DNA of 64,000 nucleotides from Krasilnikoviella flava. GTDB lineage: Bacteria; Actinomycetota; Actinomycetes; Actinomycetales; Cellulomonadaceae. A model generated the notes under the pieces. That model saw only the letters and a program-made list of their open reading frames with translations. It was not told where the DNA came from and ran no database searches. Shown here in pieces: positions 32,901 through 41,991 of this stretch. The first letter of the stretch is position 1; each line of letters begins with the position of its first letter. A program made the position numbers and the translations under genes. The stretch lies in assembly GCF_900167525.1 (NCBI RefSeq), contig NZ_FUZQ01000003.1:434001-498000 (forward strand). Direction: 5' to 3'.

Positions 32901-34101
32901 CGTCACGCTCGGCGCCGGCGGCGGCGGCTTCGAGATGCTCGGCGCGACGGCGGCCGACGGCGGCGTGATCAGCCACGTCACCGACGCCGCCACCGTGCCC
33001 GAGCCCGCGGGGCCGTCCATGGGCACCACCGGGTCCGGGCTGGGTACGGCGGACGGCAAGAACGGCCTCGCGTCGTCGGGTGCGAAGGCCGGGACGGTCT
33101 CGCCGGACCTCTCGGCGGTCCCGCTCGACGAGACCACCCTGACCCACTCCGCGTCGCAGGACATCGTGGCGAACAACTCCGCGGCCTGCACCAACCAGGT
33201 GGTCACGCAGGACAACGGCTACCTGCGGACGTTCACGCTGAGCGACTTCGGCATCGACGGCTCGCTCGACGTCTCGTCCGTGTCCTTCGGCGTCGAGGCG
33301 GTGCGCACCGCACAGCCGCTCACCGTGAACCTCTACACGCTCGACGGCGCCCTCACCTACGCCAACATGACGCTGGTCGGCAGCGCCGAGGCCACCGTGG
33401 GCACCGACGCGGCCGGCACGGTCGTCTCCGTGCCCGTCACGGGCGAGGTGCCGAAGGGCGGCACGCTCGTCGTGGAGGTCGACGTCCCGGCCGGCGGGTG
33501 GTTCTTCGCCGGGTCGAACGACGCCGGGCAGACGGCGCCGACGTACATCCGGTCGGAGGCCTGCGGCCTCCTGGAGCCGACCGACACCACGGAGGTCGAC
33601 TTCCCGGACATGCACCTCGTCATGAACGTGTCCGGCGAGACCTCCGGAGGCGCGGGCGTCGCGTGGCTGGACGTCCAGCCGCCCGAGCTCACGCTCGCAC
33701 CGGGGGCGTCCGTCCAGGCCGCGGTGACCCTCAGCGCCGTCGTCGAGCAGCCCGGGGCGTACTCGGCCACGATCACCGCGGGCGAGGACACGCCGTACGC
33801 GGCGCCCACCGTCTCCGCCTTGATGACCGTCAAGGCGCCGACCGGCTGGGGCAAGGTCGCCGGCACGGTCACCGGCGACGGTGCCCCGCTCGACGGCGCC
33901 GTCGTGAACCTCGACGGCAAGGCGTACGACACGACGCTCGTCACGGGCGCCGACGGTACGTACGGCTGGTGGATGCCCAGGCCCAACGGGCCGCTCCAGC
34001 TCGTCGTCGCGGCGAACGGGTTCGTCCCGGCCGTCCGCACCGCGCAGATCGTCGCCGGCCAGACGTCGGTCTACGACGTCGACCTGAAGCCGCTCCCGTG
34101 A
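29968..34101 (+). CDS. secreted S8 (subtilisin-like) protease, multidomain
   Basis: 1377 residues from GTG at 29968 behind GGAGG. An extended signal peptide with a basic n-region of 20 residues ends near AFAAAS (45). The catalytic domain spans 185-460: Asp214 in ANIDSGVQ, His261 in DGHGSHTMG and Ser434 in NGTSMAAPH, with a proregion before it. The C-terminal part has four carboxypeptidase-regulatory-like beta domains (about 508-565, 590-650, 850-910, 1290-1377) and a Ca/nidogen-like segment (about 700-800). This layout resembles bacillopeptidase F. There is no LPxTG anchor, so it is probably released or bound through the beta domains. It likely degrades extracellular protein. Confidence 0.9.
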   Translation: MHSPIRTRSTRTRSIHARRGWVATSAALALLATSAAGVAPAFAAASDPALAPAGAVPDPDEKIGPDVEKDLAAGPTDFWLELADTADLTAAKDLADWDERGRFVYDTLTAVADASQAGLVKDLDAAGADYETFWISNAILVRDGDGALATSLAASPEVERISAPRRYHLVEPVERDKVATQGTQSVEWGLQAINADDAWALGYTGQGVTVANIDSGVQGDHPALASHYRGLQDDGSVVDDYNWFDTSNACAGDSPCDTDGHGSHTMGTMVGDDGAGNQIGVAPGADWIAANGCATCSNADLLESGQWILAPTKVDGSDADPSKRPQVVNNSWGYDSPGVIDDFMADQIDAWEAAGIFGAWSGGNEGPACTTTSSPGANANTYAVGAFDSSGAIASFSSRGTGEDGTVKPNISAPGVNVRSSVPGDGYASYNGTSMAAPHLAGAVALLWSAAPSLVGQIEETQALLDGAAVDVDDTTCGGTADDNNVWGEGRLDVMTLLDAAPVGDTGLVTGTVTDADGAPVDGAEVTFDGSRDRTVTTGDDGAFAAELAVGDYAVSAQAFGYVASAPADVAVTVDATVTLPITLERAATRTVSGTVTEKDGAPTAGAVVALSGPLDAVTTGDDGRYAIAGVPDGTYTLSVSAGTCAEPFSTEVVVDGDETVDAALKRLLDDYGYYCTTGSAGVASGDTLLALTGDDKAASVDLPFAFPYYGEAYDTAYVSTNGFLNFLASSTSLSNVALPAAAAPNAAVYPFWDDLNVDAASAVYTGVTTVEGVDAFVVEWRNVRKYRPETDRVNFSATLLADGRVTLGYGPVTDTTTARGDSATIGIEDAAGAVASQFSYNAAAVTEGLSVTYDLAGMGSVRGTVSDGNTDQPVEGVTVTITSKDDGDETVVTTGSDGTYAARLPLERYGITYAKDEYAGATRNAALTEDGQVVTRDVALGAGRLEVNKESVSAALGMGGTASRAFRLTNTGTEPVDVTLGAGGGGFEMLGATAADGGVISHVTDAATVPEPAGPSMGTTGSGLGTADGKNGLASSGAKAGTVSPDLSAVPLDETTLTHSASQDIVANNSAACTNQVVTQDNGYLRTFTLSDFGIDGSLDVSSVSFGVEAVRTAQPLTVNLYTLDGALTYANMTLVGSAEATVGTDAAGTVVSVPVTGEVPKGGTLVVEVDVPAGGWFFAGSNDAGQTAPTYIRSEACGLLEPTDTTEVDFPDMHLVMNVSGETSGGAGVAWLDVQPPELTLAPGASVQAAVTLSAVVEQPGAYSATITAGEDTPYAAPTVSALMTVKAPTGWGKVAGTVTGDGAPLDGAVVNLDGKAYDTTLVTGADGTYGWWMPRPNGPLQLVVAANGFVPAVRTAQIVAGQTSVYDVDLKPLP

Positions 34102-34200
34102 CCCGCACCTGACAGGAGGGAACGACCACGGCCCGCCCCCCGGGCAGGCCGCATCTGGCGCCCGTCGGACATCTCGTCGTCCGTCGGGTCGCCGGTCGAT

Positions 34201-34245
34201 CACGCAGACGCTCGGCCGGGAAGTCCCGGCCGAGCGTCTTGCGTG
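34201..34245. terminator. bidirectional terminator between protease and phosphotransferase
   Basis: A perfect 15-bp stem (34206-34220 with 34225-34239) closes the loop AAGT and is extended by CACGC/GCGTG with a one-base bulge. It stands between two converging genes and can serve both strands. Confidence 0.8.
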
Positions 34246-34250
34246 GTCGG

Positions 34251-35249
34251 CTACCAGGCGAGTCCGTCGAGATGGTTGTGGCCGGAAAGCAGGAGAGCGA
34301 GGCGACCCCGCGCCGTCTCGCGGACGCCAGGATGAGGGTGGTGTGCGTAGATCGCGAGCTCCACGTACCCGTCATAGACGTTCAACCGCTCGCGCAGATG
34401 CTCGGCCTCGAACAGCTCCGGATACGCGCCGTGCAGCCATCCGGGGACCTCTGTCAGGGTGGTCTCGTCGAGCCCTCGCGCGTCGGGGGTGGGTGGGAAC
34501 TCCCGCGCTCTGGCGCACCAGCGCAGGACGGTGTCGAGCTCGGCATCCGCCGGCTGGGCCAACGCCTCCGCGAAGTCGATCAGACCGGTGACGCGTCCTT
34601 GGTCGACGATCACGTTGGACCCGTGCAGATCGCCATGGACGAGGACGGGTACGTCGTCGACGAACAACGCCAGCCGCTCCTGGACCCACCCGGCGACGTC
34701 CGCGAGCAGGTGCGGGTCGTGACCGGGCACCCGCCGGGCAGCCTCGACCTGCTGGAGCGTCGCACCCCAGACGGGCGGGTGGAACGCCGGCCACGGCTCG
34801 CCGGAGAGCGCGTCGGCCAGCCAGGGCGGTAGCAGGTCGGCCGGGACAGGAACGCGGTGGAGTGCGCGCAGTGCGGCGCCGAGGCTCTCGATGATGGATC
34901 GGCGCGTGTGCGAGTCCGCCGCCGGCCATGCGTCGTACAGGGTGTGGCCGGGCAGGCGCGCGGAGACGTACCACGACCCGTCTGGGCCGTCGCCGTGGGC
35001 GAGGTGCCGGGCGTGCGGGACCTCGCTGCCGGCGAGCAGGCCGACGACTCTCGCTTCGTGGCGATAGGCGTCGCGGAACCGTGCGTCGGTGCTCAGTCGG
35101 ACGACGTATTCGTCGCCGACCCATGCGCGGCTCACCCAGCCGGCCCTGGGAACGAACCGCCCCGTTGCCGGCAGACCGGCGGCCGCCAGCGTCCGCAGCA
35201 GCGCCGGGTCGGTGGCCGGCCCGTCGACGAAGGATGGTGGTGGGGTGAT
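34251..35249 (-). CDS. aminoglycoside phosphotransferase (APH) family, probable ATC start
   Basis: 332 residues if started at ATC (35249), 294 from GTG at 35135. The kinase core shows HEARVVGLLAGSEVPHAR, the catalytic loop PVLVHGDLHGSNVIVD (Brenner-type HGD, Asn) and GLIDFAEAL for metal binding. The region before 35135 (LPATGRFVPRAGWVSRAWVG) belongs to the conserved N-lobe, and the frame is open up to a stop 9-11 nt before ATC. The only ribosome-binding site, GAGGAG at 35260-35255, lies 5 nt in front of ATC. This makes ATC the likely initiator, or an ATG lost by mutation. It may act on an aminoglycoside or another small alcohol; resistance is not shown. GC content is slightly lower than its neighbours. 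Confidence 0.8.
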   Translation of the reverse strand: MTPPPSFVDGPATDPALLRTLAAAGLPATGRFVPRAGWVSRAWVGDEYVVRLSTDARFRDAYRHEARVVGLLAGSEVPHARHLAHGDGPDGSWYVSARLPGHTLYDAWPAADSHTRRSIIESLGAALRALHRVPVPADLLPPWLADALSGEPWPAFHPPVWGATLQQVEAARRVPGHDPHLLADVAGWVQERLALFVDDVPVLVHGDLHGSNVIVDQGRVTGLIDFAEALAQPADAELDTVLRWCARAREFPPTPDARGLDETTLTEVPGWLHGAYPELFEAEHLRERLNVYDGYVELAIYAHHPHPGVRETARGRLALLLSGHNHLDGLAW

Positions 35250-35314
35250 GGCGGCTCCTCAGAACGGCTGACAACGCGTCGACCTGAGCGGTCGCGCGCG
35301 ACGCTCCGGGGACG

Positions 35315-35354
35315 ACGACGGCCCCTGTCCTCGTGAGAGGACAGGGGCCGTCGT
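35315..35354. terminator. terminator after rplI
   Basis: A perfect 18-bp stem (35315-35332 with 35337-35354) with the tetraloop GTGA, 37 nt downstream of the rplI stop on the minus strand. It ends the rpsF-ssb-rpsR-rplI operon. The phosphotransferase gene that follows on the same strand must have its own promoter. Confidence 0.9.
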
Positions 35355-35391
35355 GCGTGGTCTCGTCAGGCTCGACCACCGGTGAGCGGAC

Positions 35392-35841
35392 TCAGCCGGC
35401 GACGACCTTGACGGCGATCTTCGCGGAGACCTCAGGGTGCAGGCGCACCGACACGGTGTACTCACCGGTCGTCTTGATCGGCTGACCGATCTCGATCTTG
35501 CGCTTGTCGACCTGCGGGCCGGACGCGGCCACGACCGCGTCGGCGATGTCACCAGTGGTGACGGCACCGAACAGACGGCCGGACTCGCCGGCGTGCGCCG
35601 TGACGACGACCGACTTGGAGGCCAGCGAGTCGGCCACCGCCTTGGCCTCGTCCAGCGTGGCGATCTCGCGAGCCTTGCGAGCCTTGCGGATCGCGGAGAC
35701 CTGCGACTCGGCGCCCTTGGTCCACGGGGTGGCCAGGCGGCGCGGGATGAGGAAGTTCCGGGCGTACCCGTCCTTCACCTCGACGACGTCCCCGGGCTCA
35801 CCGAGACCGGTGACCTCGTGGGTCAGGATCAGCTTCGACAT
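35392..35841 (-). CDS. rplI: 50S ribosomal protein L9
   Basis: 149 residues, normal full length. The N-terminal RNA-binding domain starts [34 protein letters not shown], with the diagnostic GxxGDVVEVKxGYARNFL stretch. A long connecting helix leads to the C-terminal domain ([16 protein letters not shown]). It binds 23S rRNA at the base of the L1 stalk. Last gene of the rpsF-ssb-rpsR-rplI operon, 20 nt after rpsR. Confidence 0.98.
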   Translation of the reverse strand: MSKLILTHEVTGLGEPGDVVEVKDGYARNFLIPRRLATPWTKGAESQVSAIRKARKAREIATLDEAKAVADSLASKSVVVTAHAGESGRLFGAVTTGDIADAVVAASGPQVDKRKIEIGQPIKTTGEYTVSVRLHPEVSAKIAVKVVAG

Positions 35842-35861
35842 GATTCAGTGATCCTTTCCGG

Positions 35862-36098
35862 TCAGCGAGCCGAGGACGAGTACGGCAGCAGCGACATCTC
35901 ACGGGCGTTCTTCACCGCGCGAGCGATCTGGCGCTGCTCCTGGACGGAGACGCCGGTCACGCGACGCGCGCGGATCTTGCCGCGGTCGGAGATGAACTTA
36001 CGCAGCAGCGCAGTGTCCTTGTAGTCGACGGACTCGATCTTCGCCGTCTTGAGCGGGTTGGCCTTCTTCTTGGGCTTGCGCACCACAGGCTTTGCCAT
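35862..36098 (-). CDS. rpsR: 30S ribosomal protein S18
   Basis: 78 residues. [17 protein letters not shown] and [29 protein letters not shown] are the conserved S18 blocks. It lacks the cysteine motif of zinc-binding S18 paralogues, so it is the standard zinc-independent form. It pairs with S6, encoded first in the same operon, on the platform of the small subunit. Confidence 0.98.
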   Translation of the reverse strand: MAKPVVRKPKKKANPLKTAKIESVDYKDTALLRKFISDRGKIRARRVTGVSVQEQRQIARAVKNAREMSLLPYSSSAR

Positions 36099-36187
36099 GG
36101 TGTTGCTCCTTCACAGGTGCAGTCCTCGCGACGCGCCGGCCACAGGGGCCGACGTCGGAGGACGGGTGATCTGGGGACTGGCGCCGA

Positions 36188-36739
36188 TCAGAACGGGGGC
36201 TCGTCCGAGAACCCGCCACCAGAGGAGGCGGGACCGGCCGTGGCCCACGGGTCGTTGCTCTGACCGCCGCCGGAAGAACCGAAGCCTCCGCCGGCCTGGC
36301 CGCCACCCTGGGGGCCGCCGTAGCCGCCCCCCTGGTTGCCGCCGCCGCCGTTGAAGCCGCCGCCGCCACCGGAGCGCTGGGCGCGGGTGACCTTCGCCGA
36401 GGCGTACCTCAGCGACGGACCGACCTCGTCGACCTGCAGCTCCACGACGGTGCGCTTCTCCCCCTCGCGGGTCTCGTACGAGCGCTGCGTCAGACGGCCC
36501 TGCACGACGACGCGCATGCCCTTCGTCAGCGACTCGGCGACGTTCTCCGCGGCCTCGCGCCAGACCGAGCAGGCGAGGAACAGCGCTTCGCCGTCCTTCC
36601 ACTCGTTGGTCTGGCGGTCGAACGTGCGCGGCGTGGACGCGATGCGGAAGTTGGCGACGGCAGCCCCTGACGGGGTGAAGCGCAGCTCCGGGTCCGCGAC
36701 CAGGTTTCCGACGACCGTGATGACGGTCTCACCAGCCAT
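36188..36739 (-). CDS. ssb: single-stranded DNA-binding protein
   Basis: 183 residues. The OB fold covers 1-115 ([25 protein letters not shown], later [20 protein letters not shown]). A glycine-rich flexible linker follows, and the acidic tip SDEPPF at the end recruits partner proteins. The essential ssb of actinobacteria sits between rpsF and rpsR exactly as here. It protects single-stranded DNA during replication and repair. Confidence 0.98.
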   Translation of the reverse strand: MAGETVITVVGNLVADPELRFTPSGAAVANFRIASTPRTFDRQTNEWKDGEALFLACSVWREAAENVAESLTKGMRVVVQGRLTQRSYETREGEKRTVVELQVDEVGPSLRYASAKVTRAQRSGGGGGFNGGGGNQGGGYGGPQGGGQAGGGFGSSGGGQSNDPWATAGPASSGGGFSDEPPF

Positions 36740-36843
36740 GCCATGCTCCTTCGTTCGTCCGAGAGTCGTGAGGGGATCCCATCACAGGGCGGTGACATCT
36801 CTCGGGACGCCGCCCGCGACGGGCAGAGTTTTCGGTTCAGGTC

Positions 36844-37134
36844 TCAGCGGGCGTCGCGACGCAGGATCTTGGTGCGCAGCACGGCCTCGTTCAGGCCGAG
36901 CTGGCGGTCCAGCTCCTTCGCGGTGTCCGGCGTCGACGTGAAGTCGACGACGGCGTAGATGCCCTCGGAACGCTTGGAGATCTCGTACGCCATGCGGCGA
37001 CGGCCCCAGATGTCGACCTTGTCGACGGAGCCACCCTCGGTCGAGATGACCGACAGGTACTTCTCCAGCGACGGGGCCACGGTGCGCTCCTCGACCTCCG
37101 GGTCCAGGATCACCATCAGCTCGTACTGACGCAT
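36844..37134 (-). CDS. rpsF: 30S ribosomal protein S6
   Basis: 96 residues: [19 protein letters not shown] at the start, [22 protein letters not shown] in the middle, RTKILR near the end, all standard S6. First gene of the operon with ssb, rpsR and rplI. In many bacteria the S6:S18 pair binds a structure in its own mRNA leader; a possible such leader is at 37135-37192. Confidence 0.98.
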   Translation of the reverse strand: MRQYELMVILDPEVEERTVAPSLEKYLSVISTEGGSVDKVDIWGRRRMAYEISKRSEGIYAVVDFTSTPDTAKELDRQLGLNEAVLRTKILRRDAR

Positions 37135-37192
37135 GTGTTCAACCCACCTCCTCTGGTCTCAGCGGTCACGGTCGTTCCGTGACAGGAGGGTT
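37135..37192 (-). promoter_or_regulatory. rpsF: possible S6:S18-type autoregulatory leader of rpsF
   Basis: In the RNA, a 7-bp hairpin (GTCACGG/CCGTGAC arms, 37183-37177 and 37171-37165, loop of 5) is enclosed by CCTCCT (37189-37184). CCTCCT is complementary to the ribosome-binding site AGGAGG (37152-37147) of rpsF. The outer pairing would hide the ribosome-binding site. This resembles the widespread S6:S18-binding mRNA motif in position and outline, though I could not confirm its conserved loop bases. Confidence 0.35.
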
Positions 37193-37291
37193 CATTCGTG
37201 CGTCGGCCGCGCTCCGCCCCGGATCGGACCGGGGTGGAAGGCACAGCCAGTCGACCAGGATACCCGCCCGTGCGGGTGTCCTGGAAATCGG

Positions 37292-39826
37292 TCAGTTCTC
37301 TCCGTCGAGGATGCCCAGGTCGTCCTCGGTCGGGGGATCGGTCGGCTCACCCGACGGCTCGTCGGTCGGCTGGTTCCCGTTGCCGTTGCCGTTGCCCTGC
37401 GGGCCCTTCGAGACGATCAGCGTCACCGTGGAACCCTGGTCGACGCTGTTGCCCTGGCCGGGATCCGTGTCGATGACGACGCCGACGGGCTGGTCGCTGA
37501 ACTCCTCGCGCACGGCCGGCTGCAGGGCGTCGCCGTAGATCATCTGCTCGGCCGTCGTCCGCGGCTGCCCGACGACGTTCGGCACCACGACCTGCTCCGG
37601 CTGCTCCGGCTGCCCGGTCGAGACGACGAGGGTGATGGTCGTGCCGACCGGCACCTCGGTGTTCGCGCCCGACATCTGCAGCACGGTGCCCTTGCGCTCC
37701 TCGCTGTTCTGGGACTGCGCGCGGACCTTGAGCTGCAGCCCCTCCAGCTGCTGCGTGGCGGAGGCGACGTCCTGACCGACGAGGTTCGGCACGGTGACCG
37801 CCTCCTCCTCCGTCTCGGTGGGCGTGGGCGACGGCGTGTAGGTCGGCTGCGTGGGCACGTACTCCGGGAACTCCTCGACGTCCATGCCCTCCGTGGCGAC
37901 CTGCATGAAGTCGGTCCACGCGCGCACCGGCCAGGTGCCACCGGTGATCTCGTCCCACTCGCCGAAGCCGTCGATCTCGTCCTGGCCGGAGATCTTGCCC
38001 GCCTCGAGGTCGAGCGTCTTGTACTGCCGCAGGCCGACCACCGTCGTGAGCTGCGGCACGAAGCCCGCGAACCACGCCGACTTGTTGTCGTTCGACGTGC
38101 CCGTCTTGCCGGCCACGGGCCGGTCCAGCTCCTGGGCGACCCGGCCGGAACCCGTGGGGTCCTCGACGACCTTGGTCATCGCGTAGGCCGCAGCGGTGGT
38201 GACGTCCGGGTCGAACTCCTTCTCCTGCTCCGACGGGCCCTCGTAGAGCGTGGTGCCGTCGAGGGTCTCGACCTTGGCCACCACGTGCGGCGTCGTGCGG
38301 TACCCGCCCGCCGCGATGGTGGAGTAGGCCCGCGCGAGATCGACCGGTCGCACGGAGTCGACGCCCAGCACGTTCGACAGGCCGGCCGACAGGGGGTAGT
38401 TCTCGTCCTTGCGGATGCCCGCACGCTCAGCCACCTCGCGGGTCTTCTCGGGCCCGACCTCCTCGTTGAGCTGTACGAACGCGGTGTTCACGGAGTGGGC
38501 AGTCGCCGTGGTCAGGTCGATGCTGCTGCCGTAGTTGGCCCCGCCGAAGTTGGGGACCGTCCAGTCCTCGCCGTTGTTCGCGGCGGGGAAGACCTTCCCC
38601 GAGTTCCCGTCGACCTTCTCCTCGAGCGTGTGGTCGTCCTCGAGCGCCGCCATGAGCGTGAACGGCTTGAACGTCGAGCCCGCCTGGACCACGTCCTGCG
38701 TGGCGGTGTTGAGCGACTGCTTCACGTAGTCCGGCCCGCCGTACAGCGCCTTCACGGCACCGGTCTGCGGGTCCATCGACACCAGCGACATGCGGACGTT
38801 CTTGTCCGCCTTGCCGTAGGTGCCGTCGTCGTGCAGCGTCTTCTCCACCTCGACGGCGGTCTTCTGCAGCTTCTGGTCGATCGTCGTGGTGATCTTCAGT
38901 CCCCGGGTCTCCAGCTCCGCCTCGGATTCGAGGGGGCCGTCGGGGTTGTTCTTGGAGCGGACGAGCTCCTTCTTCACCTCCGCGAGCAGATAACCCTTCT
39001 GCCCGCCCTGGGTGTTGGTGGCTTCCCGCTTCTTCTGGAACTTCGGGAACTCCGCCTTCGAGTGCTCGTCCTTGGTGATGTAGCCCTGCTCGTACATCCG
39101 GTCGATGCTCCGCCCCCAGCGGATCTTCGCCTGGTCGAGGTTGATCGACGGGTCCCAGTTCACCGGGGACGGGATGATGCCCGACAGCATCGCCGCCTCG
39201 GACGGCGTGAGGTCCTTGGCGTCCTTGTTGAAGTACTCCTGCGACGCCGCCTGGATGCCGTAGGTGCCGCGGCCCCAGTAGATGGTGTTGAGGTAGTTCT
39301 CCAGCACCTCTTCCTTGGGCTGGGTCTGCGCCACCTTGAGCGCGATGATCGCCTCGCGTGCCTTGCCCGCGTACGACGTCGTCGTGTCGAGGTAGTACCG
39401 CTCCACGTACTGCTGCGTGAGCGTGGACGCGCCCTGCCGGCCGCCGCCCTGGAAGTTGCTGTAGGCGGCGCGGGCGATGCCCTTGACGTCGATGCCGTTG
39501 TTGGTCCAGAACGTCGAGTCCTCGGAGGCGACGACGGCGTTGCCCACGTAGGGCGGCAGGTCCTCGTACTTGATGAGCTCGCGCTTCTGCTCCGCGAACG
39601 TGCCCATCTCCTTGCCGTTCGACCAGTAGACCGTGGTGGCCTGGTTGTTCACCTCGTCGAGGCCGTCGGGGATCGTCGTCGTGCTCCACGCGGCCACGAA
39701 CAGGCCGGCGCCGAGCGCCGTGCCGGTGAGCCCGGTGCCGACGACGATGCGCCAGGAGGGCAGCCATCGCTGCACCGCGCCCTTGTTCGGGCGCGGGTAG
39801 TTCCAGAAGCGACGTCTCCTCGCCAC
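37292..39826 (-). CDS. class A penicillin-binding protein with PASTA repeats
   Basis: 844 residues. A basic cytoplasmic start and one membrane helix (about 28-50) lead to the glycosyltransferase domain (GT51: [32 protein letters not shown]). The transpeptidase follows, with the SxxK motif in [14 protein letters not shown], and KTG in AGKTGTSND. Two PASTA repeats occupy about 670-800 ([38 protein letters not shown]), then a Gly-Asn/Pro-Thr tail. It polymerises and crosslinks peptidoglycan, and the PASTA repeats bind wall fragments. GTG at 39826 is preferred because GAAAGG lies 8 nt before it. It is divergent from padR. Confidence 0.95.
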   Translation of the reverse strand: MARRRRFWNYPRPNKGAVQRWLPSWRIVVGTGLTGTALGAGLFVAAWSTTTIPDGLDEVNNQATTVYWSNGKEMGTFAEQKRELIKYEDLPPYVGNAVVASEDSTFWTNNGIDVKGIARAAYSNFQGGGRQGASTLTQQYVERYYLDTTTSYAGKAREAIIALKVAQTQPKEEVLENYLNTIYWGRGTYGIQAASQEYFNKDAKDLTPSEAAMLSGIIPSPVNWDPSINLDQAKIRWGRSIDRMYEQGYITKDEHSKAEFPKFQKKREATNTQGGQKGYLLAEVKKELVRSKNNPDGPLESEAELETRGLKITTTIDQKLQKTAVEVEKTLHDDGTYGKADKNVRMSLVSMDPQTGAVKALYGGPDYVKQSLNTATQDVVQAGSTFKPFTLMAALEDDHTLEEKVDGNSGKVFPAANNGEDWTVPNFGGANYGSSIDLTTATAHSVNTAFVQLNEEVGPEKTREVAERAGIRKDENYPLSAGLSNVLGVDSVRPVDLARAYSTIAAGGYRTTPHVVAKVETLDGTTLYEGPSEQEKEFDPDVTTAAAYAMTKVVEDPTGSGRVAQELDRPVAGKTGTSNDNKSAWFAGFVPQLTTVVGLRQYKTLDLEAGKISGQDEIDGFGEWDEITGGTWPVRAWTDFMQVATEGMDVEEFPEYVPTQPTYTPSPTPTETEEEAVTVPNLVGQDVASATQQLEGLQLKVRAQSQNSEERKGTVLQMSGANTEVPVGTTITLVVSTGQPEQPEQVVVPNVVGQPRTTAEQMIYGDALQPAVREEFSDQPVGVVIDTDPGQGNSVDQGSTVTLIVSKGPQGNGNGNGNQPTDEPSGEPTDPPTEDDLGILDGEN

Positions 39827-40036
39827 GTCAAGCCTTTCGTCGTGCGGGACCGGCGGCACTCTCGTCGGGTGCTCGCGCCGGCCTGCGGACCACAGGGAAC
39901 ACTAGGCGATACGACGGTGCCAGCGGGAGCCTCGGGCGCCCGGGGCGACGGTTCGCCCCCAGCCGTCCCCAGCCCTCTGGCCTGCGCTCCGCGGAACCTT
40001 CACAACTGCGGGCATGCCCCGCCGCGGTCCTTGCCG

Positions 40037-40066
40037 TTGCACGATCATGTCGGCGCGTCCTATTCT
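40037..40066 (+). promoter_or_regulatory. promoter of padR-ino1 operon
   Basis: TTGCAC (40037-40042) and TATTCT (40061-40066) are 18 nt apart, a good sigma-70-type pair. The large palindrome beginning at 40067 covers the transcription start. Confidence 0.6.
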
Positions 40067-40093
40067 CACGATGTATCGACTCGATACGTCGTG
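40067..40093. promoter_or_regulatory. 27-bp near-perfect palindrome, PadR operator candidate
   Basis: Two 13-nt arms around one central C match except at one position. The core is GTATCG-ACT-CGATAC, flanked by CACGA and TCGTG. It directly follows the -10 box of the padR-ino1 promoter, a classical repressor position. Length and symmetry suit a PadR dimer, possibly two sites. Autorepression with control of inositol synthesis is inferred. Confidence 0.65.
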
Positions 40094-40141
40094 ACGACGG
40101 GTCGGCAACACCGGGACGAATCGGACAGGAAGGGGTTCCTC

Positions 40142-40816
40142 GTGCGCAGCAGGTCTGTCGTGCTCGAGACGGCCATCCTCGGCCTGCTCAACTCCGCCCC
40201 CCTGCACGGGTACGAGCTGCGCAAACGGCTCAACCTGCTGCTCGGCTCGTTCCGCGCGTTCTCCTACGGCACCCTCTATCCGGCCCTGAAGTCCCTCGTC
40301 GCCCGCGGCCTCATCGAGACCACGGAGCGCGAGGCCCCGGCCCCCGCGGGCCGGGCGTCGGGCACCCGTCAGGCCGGCGCCAAGTCCTCGGGCAAGGCGC
40401 CGCTGTCGGGCCGGCGCGGGCGGATCGTGTACCGGCTGACCGCGGACGGCAAGGAGCATCTCCAGACCGTCCTCGCGTCGTCGGGCCCGGCGGCCTGGGA
40501 GGACGAGAACTTCGACGTCCGCTTCGCGTTCTTCGCGCAGACGGACGCCGAGACCCGCATCCGTATCCTCGAGGGTCGGCGCACCCGGCTCACCGAGCGG
40601 CTGGAGGCGGTCCGAGAGTCTGCCGCACGCACCCGCGAGCGGCTCGACGAGTACACCCTCGAGCTGCAGCGCCACGGGCTCGAACAGGTCGAGCGCGAGG
40701 TGCGTTGGCTCGACGGACTCATCACCACGGAACGCGACCGTGCTCTCGGCCGCGCCCGCGACCACAGCGCCGGGGCGCAGGACGCCCCGGCCCAGAGAAA
40801 CAAGGAGCGAGGATGA
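40142..40816 (+). CDS. PadR family transcriptional regulator
   Basis: 224 residues from GTG at 40142, with AGGAAGGGG upstream. The winged helix reads [25 protein letters not shown], then [16 protein letters not shown] (residues about 6-60). An inserted Ala/Gly-rich loop of some 30 residues follows, then [11 protein letters not shown] and a long C-terminal coiled coil ([25 protein letters not shown]) for dimerisation. Its stop overlaps the ino1 start (ATGA). This padR-ino1 pairing is widespread in actinobacteria and points to control of inositol supply. Confidence 0.93.
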   Translation: MRSRSVVLETAILGLLNSAPLHGYELRKRLNLLLGSFRAFSYGTLYPALKSLVARGLIETTEREAPAPAGRASGTRQAGAKSSGKAPLSGRRGRIVYRLTADGKEHLQTVLASSGPAAWEDENFDVRFAFFAQTDAETRIRILEGRRTRLTERLEAVRESAARTRERLDEYTLELQRHGLEQVEREVRWLDGLITTERDRALGRARDHSAGAQDAPAQRNKERG

Positions 40817-41904
40817 CCTCCGTCCGCGTTGCCATCGTCGGTGTCGGAAACTGTGCATCGTCCCTGATCCAGGGCGTGCACTACTACCGCGACGCCGCCC
40901 CGACCGACACCGTCCCCGGCCTCATGCACGTCCAGCTCGGCGACTACCACGTGAGCGACCTGGAGTTCGTGGCGGCGTTCGACGTCGACGCGAAGAAGGT
41001 CGGCTTCGACCTCGCCGAGGCGATCCACGCCTCGGAGAACAACACGATCAAGTTCGCCGACGTGCCGCCCACGGGCGTCGTCGTCCAGCGCGGCCACACG
41101 CTCGACGGCCTCGGCGACTACTACTCCGCGACGATCGACGAGTCGGACGCCGAGCCGGTCGACGTCGTGCAGGCCCTCAAGGACGCAAAGGTCGACGTCC
41201 TCGTCTCCTACCTGCCGGTGGGCTCCGAGGCGGCGGACAAGTTCTACGCGCAGGCCGCGATCGACGCGAAGGTCGCGTTCGTCAACGCCCTGCCCGTCTT
41301 CATCGCCTCCGACCCCGAGTGGGCGAAGAAGTTCGAGGACGCGGGCGTGCCGATCGTCGGCGACGACATCAAGTCGCAGGTCGGCGCCACGATCACGCAC
41401 CGCGTGCTCGCCAAGCTCTTCGAGGACCGCGGCGTCGTGCTGGACCGCACGTACCAGCTGAACGTCGGCGGCAACATGGACTTCAAGAACATGCTGCAGC
41501 GCGACCGTCTCGAGTCGAAGAAGGTCTCCAAGACGCAGGCGGTGACCTCGAACCTCACGGGTGCCCTCGGCGGCAAGAAGGAGGACCGCAACGTCCACAT
41601 CGGCCCGTCGGACTACGTCGCGTGGCTCGATGACCGCAAGTGGGCGTACGTCCGCCTCGAGGGCCGCGCGTTCGGCGAGGTGCCCCTGAACCTGGAGTAC
41701 AAGCTCGAGGTGTGGGACTCCCCCAACTCGGCCGGCATCATCATCGACGCCGTGCGCGCCGCGAAGATCGCGCTGGACCGCGGCGTCGGCGGCCCGATCC
41801 TCTCCGCGTCGACGTACTTCATGAAGTCGCCGCCCGTGCAGATGGAGGACACCGCGGGCCGCGCCCAGCTCGAGGCGTTCATCCGCGGCGACATCGAGCG
41901 CTGA
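40813..41904 (+). CDS. ino1: inositol-3-phosphate synthase
   Basis: 363 residues, the short actinobacterial form. It has the NAD-binding start [18 protein letters not shown], the middle [36 protein letters not shown] and the catalytic region [15 protein letters not shown]...[12 protein letters not shown]. It converts glucose-6-phosphate to inositol-1-phosphate, the first step to phosphatidylinositol and mycothiol. It is coupled to padR by an ATGA overlap and followed by a strong hairpin at 41930-41965. Confidence 0.97.
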   Translation: MTSVRVAIVGVGNCASSLIQGVHYYRDAAPTDTVPGLMHVQLGDYHVSDLEFVAAFDVDAKKVGFDLAEAIHASENNTIKFADVPPTGVVVQRGHTLDGLGDYYSATIDESDAEPVDVVQALKDAKVDVLVSYLPVGSEAADKFYAQAAIDAKVAFVNALPVFIASDPEWAKKFEDAGVPIVGDDIKSQVGATITHRVLAKLFEDRGVVLDRTYQLNVGGNMDFKNMLQRDRLESKKVSKTQAVTSNLTGALGGKKEDRNVHIGPSDYVAWLDDRKWAYVRLEGRAFGEVPLNLEYKLEVWDSPNSAGIIIDAVRAAKIALDRGVGGPILSASTYFMKSPPVQMEDTAGRAQLEAFIRGDIER

Positions 41905-41929
41905 CGCCGGCGACCACCGTCGCACGACC

Positions 41930-41965
41930 ACGGAGCCGGGCACCGCGTGCGGTGCCCGGCTCCGT
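41930..41965. terminator. terminator between ino1 and oxidoreductase operon
   Basis: A perfect 15-bp stem (41930-41944 with 41951-41965) with a 6-nt loop GCGTGC. It lies between the convergent ends of ino1 and the six-gene carbohydrate operon and can end both. Confidence 0.88.
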
Positions 41966-41991
41966 CGTGCCCGAGCCCTTCTCGACCTCGC

